From positions 81,477,501 to 81,541,500 of the forward strand of contig NC_088915.1 of the NCBI RefSeq assembly GCF_963576675.1: DNA of 64,000 bases, read 5' to 3'. Origin of the DNA: Euphorbia lathyris. Taxonomy: Eukaryota; Streptophyta; Magnoliopsida; Malpighiales; Euphorbiaceae. Under the pieces are notes generated by a model. It was not told the origin of the DNA, ran no database searches, and saw nothing but the letters and a program-made list of their open reading frames with translations. The translations under genes and the position numbers were made by a program. This document shows, piece after piece, positions 1 to 13,600 of the stretch; position 1 is the first letter of the stretch; every line of letters begins with the position of its first letter.

Positions 1-344
1 GGAGTCCATTTTATGGTTTCCGTTACCTAGAACCAAAATTGTTTCATGTACAGTTATTTGAGTCCAAAAGTATCCCATTTTAGAAACGTTTAGGTTAAAA
101 TTTTATCATTTTTTTATGTAAGGGTATATCCGTACTTTCCTAAAAATATTAGGACAAATTTATCCCTACGCAATTACTCACTTGTGGTTTGACATCCTCA
201 ACTTATATTCGGACCATCATATGGATTCCATTTTATAGTTTTCGTTACCTAGATCTAAAATTGTTTCATATACCATCATTTGGATCCAAAATTATTCCTA
301 TATTTGGATCAAAATTATTCCATGTAACAATCTTGGAACGTTAA
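1..344. repeat. AT-rich non-coding sequence with a diverged direct repeat
   Basis: No gene is visible. The segment beginning at position 1 (tccattttatggttt, cgttacctag, attgtttcat) recurs, diverged, from about 225, giving two roughly 100-base copies about 218 bases apart. Family unknown. Confidence 0.5.
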
Positions 345-674
345 GGACTAACGTTCCTCTAGCCTCCTTAACTTGTCCAAATTGGTCATTTTACCTTTCT
401 AACTCATTGAATGTGTTATTTACCCCTTCAACTCCATAAAAGTGGTATTTCTCACCATCTCAACTTGTCCATTGAAAAATACCACTTTATGGAGTTAAGG
501 GGGTAAATAGGACATTCGATAAGTTGGGGAGGGGTAAAATGACCAATTCGAACAAGTTAAGGGGGTGAGAAATACCATTTTTATGGACTTAAGGGGTAAA
601 TAGGACATTCGATGAGTTGGAAGGATAAAATGACCAATTTGGATAAGTTAAGGGGGTTGGAGGAGCATTGGGCC
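345..674. repeat. Fold-back MITE (GGCTTAATAC-type family)
   Basis: The left half reads taacttgtccaaattggtca, then actccataaaagtggtattt; the right half is the same text in reverse complement, so the element folds into a long imperfect hairpin. The ends resemble those of the copy split at 19561/34829 (GGCTTAATAC with GCATTAGGCC). No coding capacity. No clear target-site duplication is seen at this copy. Confidence 0.7.
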
Positions 675-694
675 TTTTTAGGGTATATCCGTAT

Positions 695-974
695 TTGTTG
701 GTACATGATGTGCATTTAGACACGCGGAGTAGCTCACATTTTCTGAATCCAACCAATTCTACTTCTAAACCAGGGGTTATTAAACACAGTTAAACAAAAA
801 TAGAGAGTCATTTGAAAATTTTGAAAGTTTAAAGGGACACTTAAAGTTTTGGGTCAAATATATGTAGCAGCATACATATTAGACCCATTTTTCGGCATGA
901 AAGTGTCATTCTATTTGTAAACAAGCGACTTTTCTTTCTCTTTTTAGAATTTCTTTCTCCTTTTAGAATTATAA
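695..974. repeat. Collinear segment copy 1, part 1
   Basis: Non-coding sequence matching 43640-43887 (for example ctcacattttctgaatccaa at both places). It resumes at 7065 after the inserted element, and the match at about 43875-43887 has no such insertion. It begins the left copy of a duplicated host-like or old repeat segment. Confidence 0.65.
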
Positions 975-1239
975 GAGCATCCTTAGTGGTAAGTAACAAA
1001 CTTTGTTACTTACCACCTCCACCTCATCAAAAATAACATCATTTAGTTACATGCTATTAGAGTGTCTTATTACTTCAAATTTTGGTAGACCCCACTTATT
1101 ATAAAACACTCTATATTTATTCAATTAATATATAATTAATAATTTTTCAATTTTTTATGTAACAATATATTTAATTCAATAATAATTATTCCTTTAAGAA
1201 AAATTAAATACTAATTATTAATATCATAAAAATATAGGG

Positions 1240-4200
1240 TTGTCCATGGGAAGCACGTTGTGGGCCCTATTGTTCCACAGAGGGGGCTCCGTCAAGGGGA
1301 TCCTGTCACACCCGACCCTAAATAACCTTAATCGGCATCGGGCGTGAAATAGAAAGATCATAATCAATACTTCGAAGCCTCCAATTTATCCAAATATCAT
1401 AAGCAGCCAACTTTCAAACCTCGCCTAAACGGTCGGTAACCTGCTCTATATCCTGTACTTTCTCACCTAAAAACATTAAAACATTTGAAAAGGGTGAGAC
1501 AAAAATCTCAGTAAGAAACTATCAGCTATAAAAACCAACTTTATTTAATATAGCTACATATATACATTTATAAAGGGATTTAATCAAAACCTTATAAAAT
1601 ATACTCAAAACGTAAAGTCATAATATAGTCAAAGGATTAAACCAAAATCCAAAAATATATATAATCTTGTATTCATTCTTGAGTTCAAAACCTTATAAAA
1701 TATGGTAATCAAATAAGTGTTTTATCAAACCAACTCGTATTTAATCAAACGTAAAACCTTATATCAAAATCAATCATAACCGAAAACATAATCCAAATGA
1801 ACTTAAAACATTGTATCCATCCTCGAGTTTCTCCCCTTAAGTATCAATCCATAACCACATATATAAGCGAGACGCCTCTTAACATTGCCTATCCCATATG
1901 GTCTTACCCAACACTTCACTGCCATACCCAATAGGTCTTCAGACTGTGTACACAGGTCATGTCCCTCACTGAACATGGTCTTCAAATATGGAACCACCGA
2001 TCCGGATAACTCTCGATAGATATAAAATCATAAAATCATAACGTGCTCAAAATTCCTTTCACAATCAAATTCCAAACTATTTCATACCATAAATCATTTG
2101 GCTTCAATTAGCCCTTTTATATCATAAAAGTTATATTTGGACTTCAATCCGAAATAATAACAACAATAACCGCAACAGATTTCTCAATCCAAAAACAATT
2201 CGTAGGAAATCATCAAATTCATTTTGTTCAATATGGATATATATTGAAACCAAAAACATATATGTATATATGTAAATCAACCAAATTAAACCTTAAATCA
2301 ACATAATCAAGTAAAATATGAAATTCACATAGAAGCATAATCAATAGCTTCATTTGAACCGTAATTTCACAATAAAAAACAAGATCGTGAAAAACCTCAA
2401 TTTTACAAAATTCCTGCATAACCCTAAAATATCAATTTCTGAAACTTCTTTGATTATATATATATCTGTATATATAAAACTCAAAATATAGTTGATAGTT
2501 ACTTACCTTAGCTGCTAATCGAAGAAAATACATCCGTTCAAAATCCTGTCTAAGACGTTTTCCCTCCAAACGCTTCCGAAACTCAAAAACTCTTCGGTTA
2601 GGACTTAGATCTATACTTAAGGATGCTATAGTTTAAGTTTCAAGTGATTTGAACGGTCGAATCTCCGTAAATCAAAGAAACGATGGAGAAACGGTTCAGA
2701 GAAAACTGATGATCAAAGAAAAAGAAAAAGAAAAAGAAAAGATAACGATCTTGCACCTGTTCGTGAAATATATATCCAAATATGGCGAATATCCAGTTTG
2801 ATCCTTCATCTTTATATAATCATTTAAAAATTACTCTAAACTTTTAATTTACACATAAAACCATTAAATTAACTCCAAACTTATCCTATAATACCAAATA
2901 AAAATCATCCACCTAATAATTATAATATATATTACTATCAAGGTATAAATTCTAGAAATTTAGACCCGGATATGACAGATCCGCTGTCACCATATCTCTT
3001 TATTATCTGTGCGGAGGGTCTTTCTCTCTATTTATCTCGGCTGGAGTCAGAGGGTCAGATTCGAGGTTGTGTTGTTGCGGACCAAGCGCCACCAATCTCT
3101 CATCTGTTCTTCGCTGATGATAGTTACTTCTTTTTCGGAGCCAATCGATCAGAAGCTTCAGCAATTAAACAAGCTCTAAATGACTATGAGTGTGCTTCTG
3201 GATAGAAAATAAATTTATCAAAATCCTCTATATCCTTCAGTCGAAACTGCCTAGATGGTGGGTGTGCTGAAACTAGTAATATCTTGGGGGTTTCCACTGT
3301 AGCCCTCCTGGATAAGTACCTGGGTCTACCTTCGGTGGTGGGAAGGAATAGGTCACAAGTTTTTGGCTTTGCTGAGGATATGGTCCGGGCTAGGTTGAAG
3401 AGTTGGAAAGCCAGATTTCTATCAAGAGCAGGAAAGGAGATTATGATTAAATCAGTAGTGCAGGCGCTTCCTACTTATGCTATGAGTCTCTTCCTCTTTC
3501 CTATGAATATCTGTGATGACCTTGAGAAGTTGATGAACTCTTTTTGGTGGGGATCAGATGGTTTGGGTAAAGGTAGTTTACATTGGAAATCGTGGGATAA
3601 GCTGTGTTGCCCTAAAAAAGCTGGTGGAATGGGGTTCAGAAAATTGCATAATTTCAACTTAGCTTTATTGGCTAAACAAGATTGGCGTTTCAGCTCAAAT
3701 CCCGAATCTCTTGTGGCTCGAGCTTTTAAGGCTCTTTATTATCCGAATTGCTCTTTTCTTGATGCATCTTTATCTGATGGGCCTAGCTTCATCTGGCGTA
3801 GTATTATGGGTGCTCAAGAATTGTTAAAGTCAGGTATTCGTAGATTTGTAGGGGCGGGAGGTGAGGTCCGGATTTGGGATGACCCGTGGCTCCCTGACAA
3901 TCATTTTCCATATATTGAAAGTGAAAAATTGGATGGGTTAGGGGTGGAAGTGGCGGCTGATCTTATGGAGGAAGGTCGGCGGTCTTGGGATGTTGGGTTA
4001 ATTTCGGGCATTTTTGCTCCTCGGGATGCAAATCTTATTCTCCGTATCCCCTTATCTAATCGGATTGATCATGATGTGTGGTATTGGAAGGATGACCGAC
4101 GGGGCAACTATACAGTTAAAAGTGGGTACCAAAAGCTTATGTCTGGATTTGGAACAAATTGGTTCATTGAGTCTCCACTTTTGGAATAAAGTTTGGAATC

Positions 4201-5085
4201 TTAAAGTGCCCCCTAAAGTTAAGAACCTTCTTTGGCGGGTTCTTGCTAACTGTTTCCCATCTAAAGTCGCACTGAAAGCCCGAAGGGTTCCTATCTCAGA
4301 TTTATGCGAGCTCTGTCATGGGGCGGTAGAAGATTCTTATCATATTTTTCTCAGATGTACTATGGCTCGAGCTATTTGGACTATTTCGCCTATTGGGGAT
4401 GTGGGAACCCAATTTCATAACATTTTTTATTATTGGGGTTGGATCTTTTCTAAATCGGTGGAGCTTGTTGAGCTTGTAGCGGTTTTATGGTGGATTATTT
4501 GGTGTTATAGAAATGACGTTGTGTGGAATCGGAAGGATTCACAAGCCTCGATCCTGTACCATTCAGCCGGTTCCTTTCTACAGGCCTGGAAGAAAGCGCA
4601 GGCGTCGGTTTCTCCTTATGGCAGTCCGGCTGTGCCAAGCCCGACGGTGTGGCAGCGTCCTCCAACAGGCTTCCTAAAATTGAATGTGGATTGGGCGTCA
4701 TTTGCGGATGAGAATGTGGCTGGGTTTGGGTGTTCGGGATGAGTTGGGCCGTTTTGTTGCAGCTAAAAATGGAACCTTGCAGAATTATCAAGATGCATCG
4801 TTCATTGAAGCGCTATCGGTCCGTGAAGCTCTTAGTTGGATCAAAGACCGCGGATGGAAGGATGTAATCATTGAATCAGATTCTTTAATCGTGGTTCAGT
4901 CTATGGCCCGCCCGTTAGAGGTTTCATCTCCTTTTAACGCCTTAGCCAATGATTGTCATTTTTCATTGAACGAGTCTTTTAATTGCTCTATTCGTTTTGT
5001 CTGCCGTTCTGCAAACTCGGTTGCTCATTTGTTAACTAGAAGTAGTAACCTTTTCATCGGGGTGAGTAGTTTTCTGTACCCCTGA
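1240..5085 (+). pseudogene. LINE ORF2 remnant: reverse transcriptase, zf-RVT and RNase H
   Basis: The reading runs from 1240 (ending RGLRQGDP at the LTR boundary) and resumes at 2983 with LSPYLF, so the RT core motif is split by the LTR. A FADD active-site box (HLFFADDSYFFF) lies near 3100-3130. A stop sits at about 3203. The thumb and C-terminal region follow at 3284-4190, then a frameshift at about 4150-4190 leads to the zinc-finger-like domain (CELCHGAVEDSYHIFLRC, about 4300-4360). A further frameshift near 4720 leads to a plant-type RNase H (IIESDS, to 5085). At least one stop and two frameshifts make it non-functional. The endonuclease and ORF1 are missing. Confidence 0.85.
1304..2977. 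mobile_element. Solo LTR, probably of a Ty3/gypsy element
   Basis: A 1,674-base block begins TGTCACACCCGACCC and ends GACCCGGATATGACA, so the ends form an imperfect inverted repeat in the TG..CA pattern. It is flanked by 5-base duplications gatcc at 1299-1303 and 2978-2982, and it exactly interrupts the codons of a LINE reverse transcriptase. No internal retroelement genes are present, so it is a solo LTR left by recombination. TGTCACACCCG-type ends are common in plant chromovirus LTRs; that lineage is an inference. Confidence 0.8.
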
Positions 5086-5465
5086 TTTTATTTGTAATAT
5101 GCTTCTTCTTCTTGATTCTTAATATATGTTTCTTTGGTTGTCAAAAAAAATATTATAAAAATATTTATTCAATATAATAATTAATTTAATACATACTATT
5201 ATTTCAATAAAATAAAATAAATAATAATAATTAAATAAATTAAAATTATGTGGGAGAAGTTGAGATAAAAATAATTACCTTTTAAGATAAAAAATAATTT
5301 AATGATAAATTACAAATCTTAAAATATTTGAAAAATAAATTGAAATAAAATACTGTTAGTTTTATTTGTCAAGCATGTATGATATAAAAAAAAAAACAAA
5401 AACAACAATAGTTACAGAAAGTGGATTATAAAAAAAAAATTAGACTAAGAAAAAGAAGACAAAAG

Positions 5466-6791
5466 TAGGGGTGGACACGGTTCGATTAACCGGTCCAACA
5501 GGATATTTTCTTAACCAAACCGAACCTATCAGTTTTTTATACATCAAAACCGAAACCAGTCCATTAATATCGGTTAGCCATATCAATGGTTAACCAATAT
5601 TTTCGGTTATCAGTTTTTACACATTTTTCATAATGGTTAACCAAAACAAACGGTTACCCGTAAATTTTTTTTTATCTTATCCTTATCAATCATTGCTAAA
5701 ATAATACAGAAACAAACTAATCCGACAATATTGGCGAATGTTTTTCGAGTATATTTCGAGCATATATGAATTGAAAGTATATATATGAATTATTCAGTTT
5801 CCAATATATATGAATTGATGAAAGCAATAAATTAGTAAATCTATAAACTTAATTTAATTAAATCTTGTTTTAGAATACCATAGAATGAAGAGAAGAAATT
5901 CACAAATAAATTAACACATGAAACAGAGACAAAAAAAAAAAAAAACTTAATCAATTTCATCTGAATAAACAAATTAAAACAGTAAACTTAATAAACTTGC
6001 AGAACACCAGAGAATAAAGACAAAAAACTCATAAAAAAATCTCAAATTTAAAAAATTGAAATAAGAGGAAAAATTTCAATACTGAAAGAACACCACCAGA
6101 AGGCAAGAACTCATTTAGTGGAGGAAAGCTTGATAGCCACTTCCTCTCCTGATGTAGGTGGTTAATCTAACTGGTGGTTGGGTTGCCACATCTCTTTCGC
6201 TGCTCACGAGATCTGGTATTCCTATGACGACGATTATCGGGACGGCGGTGCGAGATCTCTGGGAAAGGATGGAGGAACGACGGCAGTGCAAGATCGCTCA
6301 GTAGGGATGGAGGCACGATGAAGGTGTGAGATCGGTCGGAAGGGATGCAAGGAGATGGAATGTTTTGGATGGAGGAGGAGGCGGCGCCTTCTTTTTTCTG
6401 TGCTTAGGGTTTTTCTTTCCTTCAAAATGAAAGATAAGAACAGAAGAATATTACATTAGGTTTTTTTTAGGTCTTTTGGTTCTATGTATGTATAGTAAAT
6501 AATAATTTGTACGTTGTATTTATAAATAAGAATAATACATTCTGTACTCTGTATATTTTGTAAAGTATAGTATAATTATTGTTTTATATTATTTTTTTAA
6601 TATATAAATTAAACGGTTCGGTTAATCGTAAACCGCGGTTTTTGAAGATCTCGAACCGAAACCGAAACCGAAGGCAGTATAAATTTCCAACCCTAAAACA
6701 AAACCACCGGTTCGGTTAACCTCTTTTTACGGTTTGGATTACCGGTTTTCGGTTCGGTTACCGGTTTGTTCGGTTTTTTTGCCCACCCCTA
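5466..6791. mobile_element. hAT-type non-autonomous element
   Basis: The ends are TAGGGGTGGACACGG and GCCCACCCCTA, flanked by perfect 8-base duplications gacaaaag (5458-5465 and 6792-6799). Both subterminal regions are rich in cggtt/aaccg motifs (CCGGTT, GGTTAACC), a common feature of transposase-binding ends. The middle (about 6090-6430) is less AT-rich and pyrimidine/purine biased. It contains a 63-codon open frame on the minus strand that I do not recognise and do not call a gene. Confidence 0.85.
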
Positions 6792-7064
6792 GACAAAAGC
6801 CACCGTTTTGGGCCTTGGAAAATGAGGAAGTACAGACTTGAATATGAAATTTTGAGGTGTCAATACACGCGCCACATCTAGACCAATTGGCTTCTTGCGT
6901 GATCTTCAAAAACTGTTTTTGTCTTTTTTATTGTTTATCTCCGGGAGATAAAAGGTTTGTAACCAATATTGATAACAAACCAATATTGGTTACAACCTCT
7001 CTAATGGTTGTTTGTAACTAATATGTTCAAAGTAACAACTAAATCATAAGCACTAGAGATGCTC

Positions 7065-7733
7065 TAAGATACGAGAAGTCTCAGATGTAATTGATTTATC
7101 CAATATTATATAGATATATTTATTTTGATCCATATCTTATTCTTTGTGGTGAATTACATCGACTTTATTAATTTTTTCAATATAACTACTAAATTTTAAA
7201 ACATAAGTTGACAATGAAATCACATTTTTTATCTTTTAAAATCATTATTTCTAAAGATCTGTCATAAAATTCATTCTCTTTCATAACCAAACAATATCTA
7301 AATCACATCAAAACAAATATTTTGAAGAATTAAAGTAACTTAAAATTTTATCAATTTTTGAAATCTTTTATTTTGAGGTATTAATTGAAACTTAATAGTT
7401 ATAATGTTAGAAAGTATAAAGATGAGTGATTTTTATGTTATATTTTGAAGTTTAGTGGCCGCCGGCGTAATTTACCTCTTAATATAACCGAGTTATGAGT
7501 AAGAGCTAATTTTGACATTATTGAAGGATTAAATAGATTAATTTTTATCAGTAACTTTAGCATTTTATTAATAAATACTAACTACTAGTAGTAATAGAAT
7601 TCCTTAGAAAAACAAAATTTAACTATATTTATATCCTAAAATAATATTTACTTTATACAATAGAGATAAAATTAATCTGTCTTTTTATTTTATTTTTTAT
7701 AATAGCACTTGAAAAGAAAATGCTTGTATTCCA
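7065..7733. repeat. Collinear segment copy 1, part 2
   Basis: Non-coding, AT-rich. It matches 45751-45767 and 46482-47638 in order (for example aaatcacatcaaaacaaata and ttatgagtaagagctaattt). The second copy has extra insertions in it: a MITE, an RTE LINE tail and a MULE. Confidence 0.65.
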
Positions 7734-7916
7734 ACGGTGGTTTTCACTTGGTCAGTGACTGACCAAGTGAATTTGGCCAGTCACCGTTAGATCCATGCTT
7801 ATCAAATCTAAGTCTTACGATGATTTTAATCTCCACCATGTAATTCTAATGAATCTAGATCTAACGGTGACTTATCAAATTCATTTGGTCAGTCACTGAC
7901 CAGGTGAAAATTACTG
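7734..7916. mobile_element. 183-bp Mutator-type MITE
   Basis: The termini ACGGTGGTTTTCACTTGG and CCAGGTGAAAATTACTG are inverted repeats and share the palindromic ggtcagtgactgacc. Nine-base flanks tgtattcca (7725-7733) and tgtgttcca (7917-7925) differ by one base. The homologous segment at 49888-49896 is the uninterrupted site. No coding capacity. Confidence 0.85.
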
Positions 7917-7925
7917 TGTGTTCCA

Positions 7926-10304
7926 AATATTCAATAAGACAGAGTTCTTATAGCATTTCCAACAACCTAAATTGGGTTCGTAAGTTAAAATTTGAAAAAA
8001 AGTGAGTTAAAATTAACTTTAACAGTGTCTTAGTGACCCCTCAAATCATTAAGAGCTCGTAGTATCTTATTATTTTATTTTTTTATTAATAATTTATTAT
8101 TGAGTATCTCTCATACTATTGGTAAATATATCAATACTTACTAATTTTAATAAAATAATAAATAAGAAGTGAATATGAAGACCATTGTTGGAGATAATAT
8201 ACCTTAGTCACTCTTCAAATCACTAAGAATTAATTGTTTATATTATTTTTAGAGAGTATATAAATTTCTTAGAGATGCTCTTAAACTTCACATTGAAATC
8301 GATAATCTAAGATATATATTAAAGATGATACTCGTTTTAATTTAAAGATAATTTCTTCTAAATTAACTAGCACTATTAAATGTTATTTTTACCTATGAGA
8401 GTCAGTTCAACCATAAGGAAACGACTTTTGTAGTGTCCTTACCTTGGTTTGATTTCCAGTTCTAGAGATTTGACACCTCCTGCCAGTAATGGATTTAGGA
8501 TTCACTCAAAAGAGGTACTTATTGTGATTTATGAGTGCTAATTGATATTTTTTGTTGTTTTTACATACAAAAAAAAGTCTTATACATAATTTTTTACGTT
8601 TTTCGGCGAACAACGAATGCTCAAGCAATTTGGATCTGTCCCTGCCTCATGCATATGGTAATAACTTAAGTAAAAAGTTTGTGTAGTCACAAAAGTAGGG
8701 GCATCGATGGTCATTACAATACATTTTTTTACCCACTAAAGTAATAAATTTGTGTTACTAAAATCACGATGGCCGAATCTAACAATTCAGACCACCAAAA
8801 AGTTGATATGATTGCCACATGAACAATACCTTATGAAGTGTCTAACACATGTCATCCGGTAGCACTAAAAAATGAATTGAATCAATTTGAGATACGGGTT
8901 AGGATATTCAGAATATTTATTTTTTTAATTGCAATGTGTCACCATGTTGACCGCCACATGGCGACATACGTCATATATATTGTAAGGTGTTATTGGTAGC
9001 CATGTCAACTGGTGGCCCAAATTGTCGAACCCAGCTATAGTAACTTTATTGACCCAAATTTGCTATTCTAGTGATTTTAGCGGGTCAAAAACTACTTTAT
9101 TGACTATCGATACATAAAACTCATACTTTAGTGATCATAAACACATTTTACATGTAACAAGTGATGCAAGATTGTGACGACTTTCTCAAACAACTCTAAT
9201 GAAATACCTTTAAAATCTGGCAAAAGTAAAAAATTGTCTTCGCCATTCTTGAATTGGAACCTATCAGATGAGCCAATAGTGCAAAACCTTTGGGGTGCTT
9301 GATGAAACTAAAAATTAAGCGCACAAAAAATAAATACTGAATTTTAATTGTTGAATATTAAAAATGTCGAAAGTATTGATTAATGTTACTGTTTGATAAA
9401 TATTAAAAATAAGTACTGAATTTTAAAATATTAGTTGATAATATTCAACTTAATATTTTAAGTTAAATATCTTGACTTACCAAAATAAGTGAATTTTAAC
9501 TTAATTGAATAATTTAAATAGCTAATATAAAAAAAGTTATCAAACACACTCAAATTAAATAAGTGATATTAATTTAAGTAATTTTCTTTGTTAAAACCAA
9601 AAATAAAATTGATGTAAGCTTCTCCAAGAATGTTGCAAAAGAAAAATGGTTGATACACATTTTTTTTTCACCATTGTATAATAGTAAAATGCACTCATGG
9701 TTACTAAAATTTCGGGTCTATTTTACAAAAGTTATTGAACTTCATTTTCTTTTAATAAAATCATTAAAAATTTACATTTATTTCAATAAAGTCATATGTA
9801 TAAAAACTTACTAAAAAATTAACGTAACACATAAAACAATTAACTATGTGATAACTAAGCGTCACATAGGACATGTCTGACTTTTACAGCTAAAGTGGCA
9901 TACACATAGAATATCTCAAGACAAAAGAGGAAATATTGAAATTAAACGTAAAATTCAATAATTTTATTATACGAATTGAAATGCACTGCCATTTATAAAA
10001 TATATTTTAAACTTAAGTAACTACTGATACAATTTATTTCAATAATAATCAAATAATAGAAGAAAATAAAGAAGAATCTTACACTAGGAAACCGCCATAA
10101 TCCCTCGAGTCTCTTATATCCTTTGTTACACAACTATTTATGACTAGCCGGGCCTACACTTTACGAAATAAAACAAATTATTAAAGACATAATGCGCACT
10201 AAAACGCAAAGGGTCCTAGAGCCACGATACAAGGCGTAAGACGCACAAAAATGCAATAAACTAATTTCTAATGTTCAATTGCTCAACTAAAATAGTAAAT
10301 TATA
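7926..10304. repeat. Collinear segment copy 1, part 3; no gene seen
   Basis: 7926-8960 matches 49897-50087, 51191-51283, 54208-54864 and 62939-62960 in order. 9108-9690 also occurs at 41217-41815 (for example ttgtcttcgccattcttgaa). 9880-9993 matches 63370-63460. No open frame has a recognisable domain. The alignment to the second copy breaks at 9993 and resumes at 19432. Confidence 0.6.
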
Positions 10305-10639
10305 CACTACAAAAAAAACGTGGATTACCGGCAGACATTACCGGCGGATTCAATCGCGTTGCTGATTACCGGCGGAATAGCAGCGGAATTGATTACGCTG
10401 CAGATTACCGGCGGATCAGGGACGATATTGAAAAATGGTTGGTGAATATTAAGCTCAGCAGCGGATTCGTTGGTAAGGATATCCGCCGATAAAATTACCG
10501 GCCAATAATTTTACATACCAGCGGAATTCCGTCGGTATGAATAAAAAATAAAAAAATAATTATTTATTATTTATTATTATTATTATTTTAGAATAATCTA
10601 TTCCTTTTTGGATTAGCGGGAATAGAAAATCATTCTCCC

Positions 10640-13600
10640 CCCTTTTTTCACGTGCTTTTTATTTCTCTTTTCATTTCCCTCCCAAACGACTGTACGTTTT
10701 CAACTAGTTGAGTCCTTTCCTCTTTCTCACCTCTCTCTCTCTCTCTCTCAAGCCTCTCCTCTTTCATGGAGAACACACAAGGTGCCAGACTTTTTCTCAC
10801 TTAAGAACTAGCAAACCCTTTCTATTTGTTTCTCCATTTTTCATTCAACGGCTAATTCCTCACCCGTTTATATTGACCCATTGTTTTTTGGACACAGCAG
10901 CTGCGACCTAGATTTCTCTACCATCAAGCTTTGGATTCTTCTTTGATTTAGGTGAGTGAACTTCTTAATCTTGACTGATTTTTCTTTGATTTGCTTTGAT
11001 TTTGAATGGGTTGAAGGATTTTCCCCTTAATCTGAGATTTAGGGTTTATAGATTCACATAAAAGGTTGCTCAGCCCTCATGGTTCACTCCTAAAAGGCTG
11101 CTCCTTTTGTTTTAATCTTTCATTTTGTTTTTGGGTTTGTGTTTCAGTGTTGTTATTAGGTTGGGGAGGTGGGTTTCAAGGTTTTTGATAAAAAAAATGG
11201 AATCGTTCGTAACTCACAGGGTAGAAGAAATAGAGTGATTAATTACGTAGAGTAATAAGATATGAGTCAATCTTGCTTTTCTTGAGCTTACTGAAGTAAG
11301 TTAATCTCACAACAGACAGCGAAAGAAGTCCCCTATTCGTTACCTAATTACTTCTCGGAAAGAAAGGTAATGGAAAGGAAGAAATGTAGTTTTTCCTGGA
11401 AACCGGAACCCATAGCGTATGAACCTATTGGTAACGCTACTGACCCCATATCTCTTCCACCAGCCCTATAGCCTATTAAATCACAGGGTATTGCGTAGAG
11501 TAATAAGAGATATATGAGGACTTACTTCACACTTAGTTCAGTTGCTTACTGAACATGAACTCAATCTACTGAACTAGAAAGTACCTATTCGTTACTAACT
11601 GATCAATTCGGTAAGTCTAGTCAATACAGCCTAAACCAATTTCCTTTTGGGTGCTCTTATAAATATGGAAGATAATGTTTTAGAGAGTGATAAAGGTTTT
11701 GTTTTTGTTACTGTTGTTGATCAGATGTGATCATTCTTAAAACATCAATTTTGCATGATACATTTATTTTCCCTGTTTCAGTAAATGAGGTAGTATTGGA
11801 AGGAGAGGAGACAGAAACAAAGAAAGTCAACATGAGTACTACCAAAGCTTACAACAATACCGTGAAGGAAGCAGACTGATTTTGTGAAGAAACCTGAAAA
11901 CAAGGTTGTTACTAACAGGTTAGAATTAATATAAGCAGTATAAAAAAACAACTATTGCTCTGTTATTTTGCATTTATATAACAATGTTTGGAGTCTTCAC
12001 AGTTTTACTGAACACTTGTAATGTGCAAAAACTTTGAAAATGCCACTTGCAAGTTAGATTGTATTTATATTATCTATGTCTATAATTTTACATTCTAAAT
12101 TATATGCAGTAGATAGATGAATTAATTATCATTTGTTTACTTCCTATTATAAAATGAATTGTTGGAACATAATTCGGGTTGCTGTGTTCAATTGTTCTTC
12201 TCTTTCCGTTGTGCTAGTGAATTGTGGTATACTACTCATTACTGTTTTATTAGCTTATACTCTTGGAAAGTCATTTGGTTCTTGAACTTTTTGATTTCAC
12301 TTTATTAGACCCTCACATTATTGTTTTGTTGTATAAGCCTTTATCATTGTTAGAGAAGTCCTCCATATGGCTTAAAATAAAAGTTCAAAAGCAGAAATTG
12401 ACTTGATATAATATAATTTGCTTCCAATCATCCTTCAATGACAGTCACCTTGACATATTATTTCTACTTCATACAATAGGACTTGCAACACCATTGTGAC
12501 AGATTGCTGGACCTTTGTCGGATGTTTAAGGAAAATAAACTTTTTTAATGTCTTATTTTCATTTTCTTATTTGTAACATGAAGAATATCTGAACTTCTTT
12601 GACCATATACACCATGTATTTTATCTAAAGCCCCAACTCATGTCTTTTGCATGGAGAATTTACACTGTGAATTGGTAAACTTAAATGTAGGAAGTGAGGA
12701 ATTCAACTAATGACTTGATAAACTATTTATTTTTTCCTATTTTGCTTTTTTTCCTTTTTACATTTAGGATTAATTATCTTTTTTTTTTCCTTTTTGCTTT
12801 CATTCCTTTTTACATTGAGAATAATTATCTTTTTTCCTATTTTGCTTTCTTTCCCGTAAGCCTATATAAAGGCATGTTTTTCTGTTTTTTGAGGAGACTT
12901 TGGATGAATACAATTTGAGAGAGTTTTCTCTTTTCTTTTCCAATTGTCACCATTCTTTTGAATCAACGACCCTTGAAGGTTAGCTAGCGACATTCGTGTG
13001 TCGAATTAATGATAGCTAACGTTTATCTATAGAGAGTTCTCTTTTCTTTTCCAATTATCGGCATTCTTTTGAATCAACGGCCTTTGAAGGTTAGTTAGTG
13101 GCATCCGTGCGTTGAATCAACGATAGCTAACGTTTATCCCAATTTCCTGCTGCGTCACAGGCATTTTGGTGTTCATGACACCTTGTCTTAGTAGGTAGTG
13201 ATCATTCCTACTGCCTCCTACAATTGATATAATTGAAATTTCAGCTCATGTATCTAATTACAATTCTCTCAAGATTCAGGTCAATGCATTAAGCCTTTAT
13301 TTTGTTTTATGCATTCAATGCTTCACATTCTTCGCTTTTGTGTTATTTGCATAGTTCAGTTTTTCCATATCGTCTGATTTATATAAAATTTTCATAACTC
13401 TTTTGTCTGAAAATGTGTTTATGGAGTTGGCAGCTTTGCAGGATAGCTTGCGTGAACCTTATATCACTAAATGAGCTGGTTGGAAAAGCTAGATATTACA
13501 CTTAGGATGCTTGTTATTGTTATTTGTTTGCCTGTTGAATCATAATACATATTGAATTTTAGAACTTCATGACTTATCCAGACTTCTATTATTAGTTTAA

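Larger units (their letters stand above)
1237..5150 (+). mobile_element. 5'-truncated L1-type LINE, interrupted by a solo LTR
   Basis: The sequence starts inside the reverse transcriptase and ends in a short A tract at 5143-5150. A near-identical 14-base flank occurs on both sides (tatcataaaaatat at 1222-1235 and tattataaaaatat at 5151-5164), as expected for LINE target-site duplication. The 5' truncation fits abortive reverse transcription. It is inserted in the Tourist-type MITE, and the solo LTR at 1304-2977 then inserted into it. Confidence 0.85.
975..7064. mobile_element. Tourist/PIF-Harbinger-type MITE expanded by nested insertions
   Basis: The terminal inverted repeats are GAGCATCC..AGTGG on the left and CACTAGAGATGCTC on the right, flanked by TAA duplications at 972-974 and 7065-7067. 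The homologous segment near 43880 lacks the element, which supports the borders. Without its passengers (LINE at about 1237-5150 and hAT at 5466-6791) it would be about 0.8 kb with no coding capacity. The subterminal parts also hold short inverted motifs (gtaacaaac and gtttgtaac). Confidence 0.75.

Noticed and set aside
6234..6425. 63-codon minus-strand frame in the hAT element
   Set aside because: Arg/Pro/His-rich composition without a recognisable domain, near an unpromising context.
10271..10492. 73-codon frame at the left CACTA end
   Set aside because: Spans the terminal inverted repeat and subterminal repeats; no coding signal.
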